Assembly (NCBI GenBank): GCA_019321725.1
Contig: CM033114.1
Span: 21,336,216-21,400,215, forward strand
DNA length: 64,000 nucleotides
Source: Paulownia fortunei
Taxonomy: Eukaryota; Streptophyta; Magnoliopsida; Lamiales; Paulowniaceae
Direction of reading: 5' to 3'
The translations under genes were made by a program, and so were the position numbers. Shown piece by piece: positions 57,611 through 64,000 of this stretch. The notes beneath the pieces are model-generated. The model saw only the letters and a program-made list of their open reading frames with translations. It searched no databases and was not told the DNA's origin. Each line of letters begins with the position of its first letter. Within the stretch, counting starts at the first letter, position 1.

Positions 57611-60600
57611 TTATATGTAGTGAGCTTGAGCCCACTTTTCGGATTCTCTTAATTTGTGTTGGGACTTGTCCTTGTTTCTGTCCTCATCATCTGAACTTGA
57701 ACTATCATCATACGTAAAACCTGGACTTCCGTTCTGTTCTACTTCATCATACCTGTGTTGATTAGGATGGTTTTTCAGGCCTTCATACTCAATAGCTGAA
57801 ATATCTTCTTGTTTATAACCAGAAATGTTTTTGTTTCCCTCCACAAGAGAGGGACAATCTCCATATTGACTTGCTGTTTCCACCCTTGACGATAACATAG
57901 GAACAAGACAAGTTGGAATAGGTGCTTCAGGAGGAGCCATTGCAAGGAAACCAAGGGCAGCCACAACATCGGTGATCAAGGGGCGTACTGATGGTTCCTC
58001 CTGCAGACACATGGATGCAACTCCCACTGCTTGATTTAAGCTTATTACTGGGAATTCCTTTCTAAGAAGTGGATCTGCCATATCTGGAAACATTTTCGGA
58101 TCCCTGAAAATTGGTTGTGCCTATTCAACCATGCGAACAATACTTAGCAAGTTAGATAGCAGTGTTAATATTCAGCATCTTAAAGATAATAAAGCCCTTG
58201 TGAAATGGGAAGCATCTACTATGAAAACAGTGAAAGTTTAAATTTTTAGTCGAATAAGTATAAAATATGAGTGTTCATACTTACCCAACTAACTAAATTT
58301 TGCTCCTCTGTTGGCCGTGCAGTGTCAAAGGCTCTACGTCCAGTGATAAGCTCTAGTAGGACTACACCAAAACTGTATACATCGGATTTCAATGTGAGTT
58401 CACCATGTCTTTCATATTCTGGTGCACAATAACCATAAGCTGACATGACCCTTGGCGATATATTCATCTTGCTGCCACTCTGCAGAAGCTTGGCAAGCCC
58501 GTATTCTGAGAGTTTTGGATTGTTCATTTCATCCAGCAAAATATTTGATGATTTCAAGTCGCGATATATGATAGGTGGATTGGCCTTCTCATGTAAATAC
58601 TCAGTCCTTGCGCAATACCTGAAGCTATTCTCATTCTTGCTCTCCAATCTAGTGGTCTTCTATCTTCTGAAATGTCTGCAAATATATATAAATGACATCC
58701 TAAATTAGCTACATGGATGACAAATCTCTGGTATCTGGCACAAAGTAATGAAACCTATGGTACTCTAGTGAGCAGCTCCATAGTATCTATAAAAAATGAA
58801 TGATAGTCGTTTATTCAATCGACAGTATGAAATCCAGGTGTAATTACAAAGAGAGCCCATGTAGTGAAAGTTACCAAATAGATGGTCCTTCAAAGAACCC
58901 GATGGCAAGTATTCGTACACCAAAAGCCTTTGATCTCCATCAGCACAATATCCAATTATATCTACCAGATTCGGGTGGCGAAGCAGACTCAACATCAAAA
59001 CTTCAACCTGAAACTCCCTGCTCCCTTGTGTTCCACTCCTGTCTAGTTGCCTAACAGCCACAATCTATTGAAAAAAAAAAGAAAACATTCTCTCAGGAAG
59101 AAGTCAGACAAAGAACTAACATTCTCTAGGGAACAATTGTTTGGACTTGCAAGTTTTCTGTATATATTACCTGGCCACTTGATTGAAGTGTCCCTTTGAA
59201 TACTCTTCCAATTCCACATTCACCCAATAGACATTCTTGACGAAAATTCTTGGTTGCAGTGGCAAGTTCGCGGAAAGTGAATGTCTTTGCTGTATTATTT
59301 CCATCTTCTGCTGCATGAGCTTCTGCCTTGTTATTGGCATCAGCTACTGGAGTATTCTTATTGTTACTTACTGAAAGAGGAAACACAATACTGAGAAGCT
59401 ACTCCTAAATTCTTGAAAGCTTTTTGATATTTATTCCTGGTTAAGTGATAATATGCTCAAACTTTGTGCAATGATCGTAGCAGATGCAAAATCACATCAA
59501 CTGAATGCCTAACATGTTAAAGTAATTGAGTCTAAACAAGAAATAAGATGCGAAAACTCAGCTTGAACTTTCCTATCTGAACAGCTGCTAATTTCTAGGC
59601 AAGTGTCCTCTAAAACATATCTGTCATTTGTTTCTTGTCCTGTTCCATCGTCTGGTCCTTAAAATCCTATCCTAGAAAACTGCACTGTTTCTTGTTATTC
59701 CTTATCATGCTAATATGAGAATATCTGTGTCTTTAAGAAAAAGACTCTCAGTTGTATTTATAAGGATGGTAGAAGGATATTTTAAAGTGAAGACTGCTCC
59801 TAGCTGGTTTCTCAGTTACATTTTCCCTGGGATACTTGTTACAGGAAATTGCAATGAAATTAAGTTTCCCCAATTACGTAAGATCTCTGTGCCTATGCCG
59901 TCATATTGTAAAAAATATAATTTGTAATTCATATCCAATCAGCAAAGGATGCTTCAACCAAATGAGAGCTAGTTGGCTATTTGAGCAAGAAAATTTCTGG
60001 ACATTAAACAAGACGCCAAGTAGCTATGTGGCCATGTTCCAGCAAAACAAATCAGCTAGGCTTCACCCTAAATCAGCCAATCAAATGCAAGTACTTAGCA
60101 TGAAGTTTAAGGCTGCTGGATCATTCTTTCTTAGGGCCTAAAGTTGTCTCTTAATTCAGCCAATAGAAGTTGCTGTTAGCAAACATTAGTATTCTATATA
60201 TATGTAATGTGCGCAGCAACTGTAAGTGGAGAGAAATACAAAAGATAGAGAGAGCAGTAAAGCACAGAACGAGAGAGCCAAGAGGGTGAGAAATAAAATA
60301 GAAAGATAGATTGCAAATTAAATTCGAAAGTTGTATTGCATGAACTTTGAAAAAAAATTGTAACATTGCAATTCAAATATATAATTTAGCTTCCAATTTA
60401 TTCAATATTTCTTTCAATTTATATTTACACGCAACACATATGAAGAGACCTTTCTCCTTTAATCCCTCCCCTCAATACTGAATTCAAGAACACATTAACT
60501 TTCTTAACACTTGTGAAAGCAGATTTTGTATCCTTCCATGTGAGAGATGTGTGCTTCCCAAAGGTTCAAACAAAGTCATGACCTTGGCCTAAGTAATCAA

Positions 60601-61368
60601 CTCTTTTGGCATTTTTTAAAGTTCTCTACAGAATACGTTGGTGCGAACATTTATACATTAAGAAAGGAAAAAGACAGAGGGATGTTGGTGTACATAGACA
60701 GGGTGCAGTTAACCTGAATCACAGCATGAACTGATTCATTAACATACATTTTGGACGCCCGCTGCACAAATGCACAGACGAGACTTGGACCAATCTGTAT
60801 GGTGTGCTGCCAAGCAATACATGAACCAATTTCACAAGGCCTAATCATCGGCATTATCAGTCTGGCTCTGGTATAAAAAAAACACAGCAGAAGAAAATTT
60901 CAAAATGCCAAGTTCAATCAGTGCGTTTGAGTTGGTCATTGGAGAGGGAAGCCAAAGTACTTTAGCAGCAAAACTTAGCCTTAACAATGGTCATCGATCG
61001 GCTGGTCTAATTCTATTCATTCTTTCTGCCTATCTGTGCATATCTTACTCGTCTGTCATATATGAGTTTTAATGCTCATTGCAAGTTAAAATGCAGAATG
61101 CTTCAGAAAGATGATTTACATTCCTGTCAGTATTTTCTTGTCATTTAGCATTGTATCAACCACCCATTCAATAAATCATTTCAATCAAAATGATGATTGG
61201 CAAACGCAGATATGAAAATTTTGTTTAATGCAATAAAAGATGATTCTTTGGTAGGCAAAAAGGCATACCAGGAGGAAGTGGTGAGGTAATATCTTTGGCC
61301 AGAGCTATAGGCACATGATCTTTCTTGGAGTCTGTTTTCCTGCTTGAAAAACATGGGAAGCAACTCAT
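57611..61368 (-). CDS. RLCK-VII (PBL-like) pseudokinase gene, frameshifted here
   Basis: Exons: 61368-61269 ([11 protein letters not shown], a Cys pair typical of membrane-anchored PBL kinases), 59370-59171, 59064-58875, 58675-58285 and 58120-57611. The family relays signals from pattern-recognition receptors. Catalytic residues are lost: the Gly loop reads GECGIG (Cys at the second Gly), VAVK is VAVR (Arg105), DFG is EYG ([10 protein letters not shown]), and the activation-loop GTYGY is [13 protein letters not shown] is kept. Exon 4 lacks one base near 58601-58604 (GGACTGAG where GGACTGGAG fits GLEYLHEK), which breaks the frame. The C-terminal tail after the kinase is acidic and Ser-rich ([15 protein letters not shown]). 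In-frame sequence that looks coding continues past the TAA at 57611 to a TAA at 57428. It is either a signalling pseudokinase with a sequence error or a decaying gene. Confidence 0.8.
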
Positions 61369-62859
61369 ATCTTCGGGCTCCCAAAAACCAACTCTCAAAA
61401 CAAAAACAAACAGAAATGTGGCAATCTCCTTCACACGAAACCGAGCACGGCACAGAAATCCCTGATGCTTTTTTTTTTTTTCCTTTTCTGTTTTATCTTA
61501 AAACCCCAAAATGTTCTAAACAACAAGAATTCCTTCTCCTGATAAAATAAATCGCGCAACGGCAAAATCTTGCGCAAAATGTCCTTGTTTCTTGTGAATA
61601 TTCAAATCCCAGTATGCATTAAAACTCTAGAACCATGTATGGTATCATGCATGTAAGGCTAATGTACAAAAGAAAATAACAGGTTTGGTTTATCCCATTT
61701 GATGCTATAAAGAGTTGAAGAAGAAATGCATGGGTTATAGGGTGGCAAGAGGGGGTAGGTAGGGGGGGGGGGGGTCCCTCCTGGAAAATGAAGGACCCCT
61801 AGTGCTGATGACAATGGATTGTATTAAAACCTGTAGGGAAGAAAATCATTTGCAGAAGAAGAGAAAAAGGCCTAAATGGTGTTTGTGGACAAGCATTTGG
61901 GAGGAACACTTTTCCTGAGAATTTGATCATTGATTCAGGAGAAAAAAGGGGGAGATTTGGATGGACATAATTTTTTGAGGTTGTCTACTTGTCTTGTCTC
62001 TTTTTTTTTTTTTTTAAAGAAAATTCACCCGTAGCACAGGTATTTAGTCACCCTTCTCTTTACTATATAGCTTTTCTTTTTAAGATATCAATTTCTCTCA
62101 AAATGTAGTATAACTTTCTAGAAGGGCCGCATGATTTTAAAGCAAACTTTTTATTTATTATGTAGAGATAATCAGTAAAATTTCGTGCTTCGACAATTCA
62201 ATGAATATTAATAATTTATTTATCGAACAATAATAAAAAGTATTATTTTTTTTGTCAAACTCGACTAAACATATTAAAAATAAAATCTTAAAAATTTATT
62301 TTCAGGCAACCAAAGTTCAAAATTCGATTAAATTTTTTTTGCCAAACAAATTGCACCTAAAAAGATAAAAAAAAAAGAACATTATTATTAGAGTAAGAAA
62401 ATTAAGAGGAAACCTCAGAGCTGACAAATGAGAGCCTAATTCGGTAATTTCATTAAATAACATACCAAATCAAGCGAGAGCATTTTCACCTAATAAATAG
62501 CTTCGGTAGATTTGCCAAATTATATCTTTAAATTAATTTATTTACATTTTTTTTATTTAATTTATTATTATTATTTTAAATAAATATCCGACATTAATAA
62601 CGCCACGCCTGAAAGATTCCTTCCTTTGTTCGTTAGCCGTTAGGTTCCGGATACTACTATTGCCACTCCCAATTTTAATCTCAGCAGAACATCGTACAAT
62701 TTTAGACGCGGTACACCGTGCTTGACGAATTGTACGTTATTTCTGGAATTAAAGAACTTCTCTCTGCACCGCTGGTACTATTTGTTTTCACTGACACTTC
62801 ACTTCCCACATTATCATCACCCTCCTTCTCCCTCCTCACTTTCTCTCTCTAAAACAACG
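61369..62859. other. Intergenic between divergent RLCK and CYP97A genes
   Basis: Shared upstream region. It includes a G13 run at 61762-61774 and a T17 run at about 62001-62017. 62020-62600 is AT-rich and repeat-like. 62800-62858 is a CT-rich leader of the hydroxylase gene, typical of plant 5' UTRs. Confidence 0.5.
61746..61780. repeat. G-rich tract with G13 homopolymer
   Basis: Blocks ggggg and 13 consecutive G, about 390 bp upstream of the RLCK start. It may form a G-quadruplex. Run length is likely imprecise in any assembly. Confidence 0.7.
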
Positions 62860-64000
62860 ATGGCTGCCAACATTTCTTTCCTTCAGTTCTCACCCCAGAT
62901 TCTTCTAACAAAAGACCCAAGAAGGAAATTAAGTCCCGCGGTTAATTTGAAGTTCGGTGGTACAGTACATGAAGCACGATGTACAGCTGTTTCCACATGG
63001 AGTTTTCTTGTTTTCTTTTTTTTTTTTTTTGTGTTCTGAGCTGTGTTTTTTGTTTGGTTCATAACGTGTGGTGCTGCAGGGAGTTCTGTGGTTAGCTGTT
63101 CGTATTCGAGTAATGGGAGAGGAGGGCCCCAAGACGACGCCGTAAAGGAGGTGGAGAGGCTTTTGGAAGAGAAGCGTCGGGCTGAGCTGTCAGCCCGGAT
63201 CGCCTCCGGTGAATTTACCGTCGAAAAGTCTAGGTACAGAATGTGGATGTCTGGTTTGTGCCTTGTGCTTTATTTGTTGTGCCTTGGCAGGGAGCAGAAA
63301 AGCTTAAATAAAATAAAAATGAAGAAAAGAAAAACTGAAAAACTTAGCTTAAACTTTGCAATTGTGTATGCATTTGTACTCTGGAAGGTATAATTGTGTT
63401 GGATTGCCCCTTTTGGAAAACCAATGGTAAAACTAGCCCAATGAAAGGGAAAAAATAAGAAGAGTTGGAGACTATAGAACCCTTTGAGAGCTTGAATTTG
63501 TTTTGAGTTAGTTTTTGAAAATTTGCTTCGAAATTGTCCGTGTGATATTGCATTTTCTTGGAGTGTTGTTTTGCCTATGTGGGCTTAAAAGGATTAAAAC
63601 TGAGCTAGAATTGGATTTTGGGATAACTATATTACAGTTAAATGTAACATTATTTTGTTTTCCATGTAATGATTTACAGCATATCATCAGCCGCAATCTT
63701 TTTTTAATGAATATGAAAATAAATTGTTTTGCCATGCAATGATTTTTCCTTTCCTTTGTGTTATTTGCACGTTTGCTGCCGACAATAGCGTTCTTTCACA
63801 ACTCAAAAATGGTTTGTCAAAATTGGGCTTGCCCAAAGGGATACTTGAGTTCGTATTCAATTTCACCGGTGGTCCAGAGGACCATTTAAAGATTCCAGAG
63901 GCAAAAGGTTCAATCAGTGCCATCAGCAGCGAACCCTTCTTCATTCCCTTGTACGAGCTTTACCTATCTTATGGTGGAATTTTTAGGCTAACATTTGGTC
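62860..64000 (+). CDS. CYP97A: CYP97A carotene beta-ring hydroxylase, 5' part
   Basis: Plastid cytochrome P450 that hydroxylates the beta rings of carotenes on the way to lutein and zeaxanthin (LUT5 type). Exons seen: 62860-62959, 63080-63233 and 63789 to the window edge, all GT-AG and in phase. The N-terminus MAANISFLQF with basic and Ser residues is a transit peptide. Family landmarks are LLEEKRRAELSARIASGEF, LKNGLSKLGLP, IPEAKGSI and FFIPLYELYLSYGGIFRLTF. The heme Cys, I-helix and ExxR motifs lie beyond the edge, so assignment rests on the N-terminal third. CYP97C and CYP97B differ in this region, which favours CYP97A. Confidence 0.88.

Noticed and set aside
59715..60141. Open frames inside RLCK intron 1
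   Set aside because: No homology and no consistent splice pattern; intronic sequence.
59836..60440. Possible solo LTR in RLCK intron 1 (TG start, CA-rich end, purine-rich block)
   Set aside because: No target-site duplication matches at the chosen ends and no second copy is visible in the window.

Overview
This is nuclear DNA from a flowering plant, most likely an asterid eudicot and possibly Lamiales. The evidence is AT-rich, intron-rich sequence with GT-AG splicing, R1-type CC-NB-ARC-LRR genes (a class expanded in asterids), plastid-targeted photosynthesis genes, and Tourist, mariner and foldback transposon remnants. The species assignment is an inference from protein families only. No CRISPR array, operon, rRNA gene or tRNA gene was recognised.

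Layout: 0.4-12.7 kb holds a tandem cluster of three minus-strand R1-like NLR genes plus a small NLR remnant, and every copy is damaged differently. NLR1 keeps an open frame despite three in-frame deletions, NLR2 has a 146-nt deletion that breaks the frame, and NLR3 has a one-base deletion in an A-run. 12.9-16.7 kb is a gene-free AT-rich tract containing a 1.1-kb foldback element. 17.9-19.7 kb encodes a small RIN4-like (NOI-domain) protein in four exons. 21.8-24.9 kb encodes violaxanthin de-epoxidase. 28.0-36.0 kb holds two tandem copies of a receptor-like kinase with a Cys-rich, SPARK-like ectodomain.

37.0-42.4 kb encodes a plastid membrane protein (DUF948-like) whose third intron carries a 2.4-kb mariner-like element. 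45.1-46.1 kb is an intronless, heavily mutated UDP-arabinopyranose-mutase-like pseudogene, just downstream of an 87-residue plant protein gene in three exons (46.2-47.75 kb). 47.8-52.5 kb is gene-poor. 52.6-55.3 kb is an unidentified nine-exon gene. 55.5-56.0 kb is a Tourist-like MITE. 57.6-61.4 kb is an RLCK-VII gene with pseudokinase features. The window ends inside the 5' part of a CYP97A carotenoid hydroxylase gene (62.9 kb onward).

Two themes stand out. Immunity and surface signalling: NLRs, a RIN4-like NOI protein (RIN4 is a classic NLR guardee), ectodomain kinases and a PBL-type cytoplasmic kinase. Xanthophyll metabolism: VDE and CYP97A lie about 38 kb apart. Whether either grouping is functional is not shown by the sequence. 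Four otherwise well-preserved genes each lack exactly one base, mostly at short homopolymers, including the normally conserved VDE. Residual assembly error must therefore be weighed against true gene decay.
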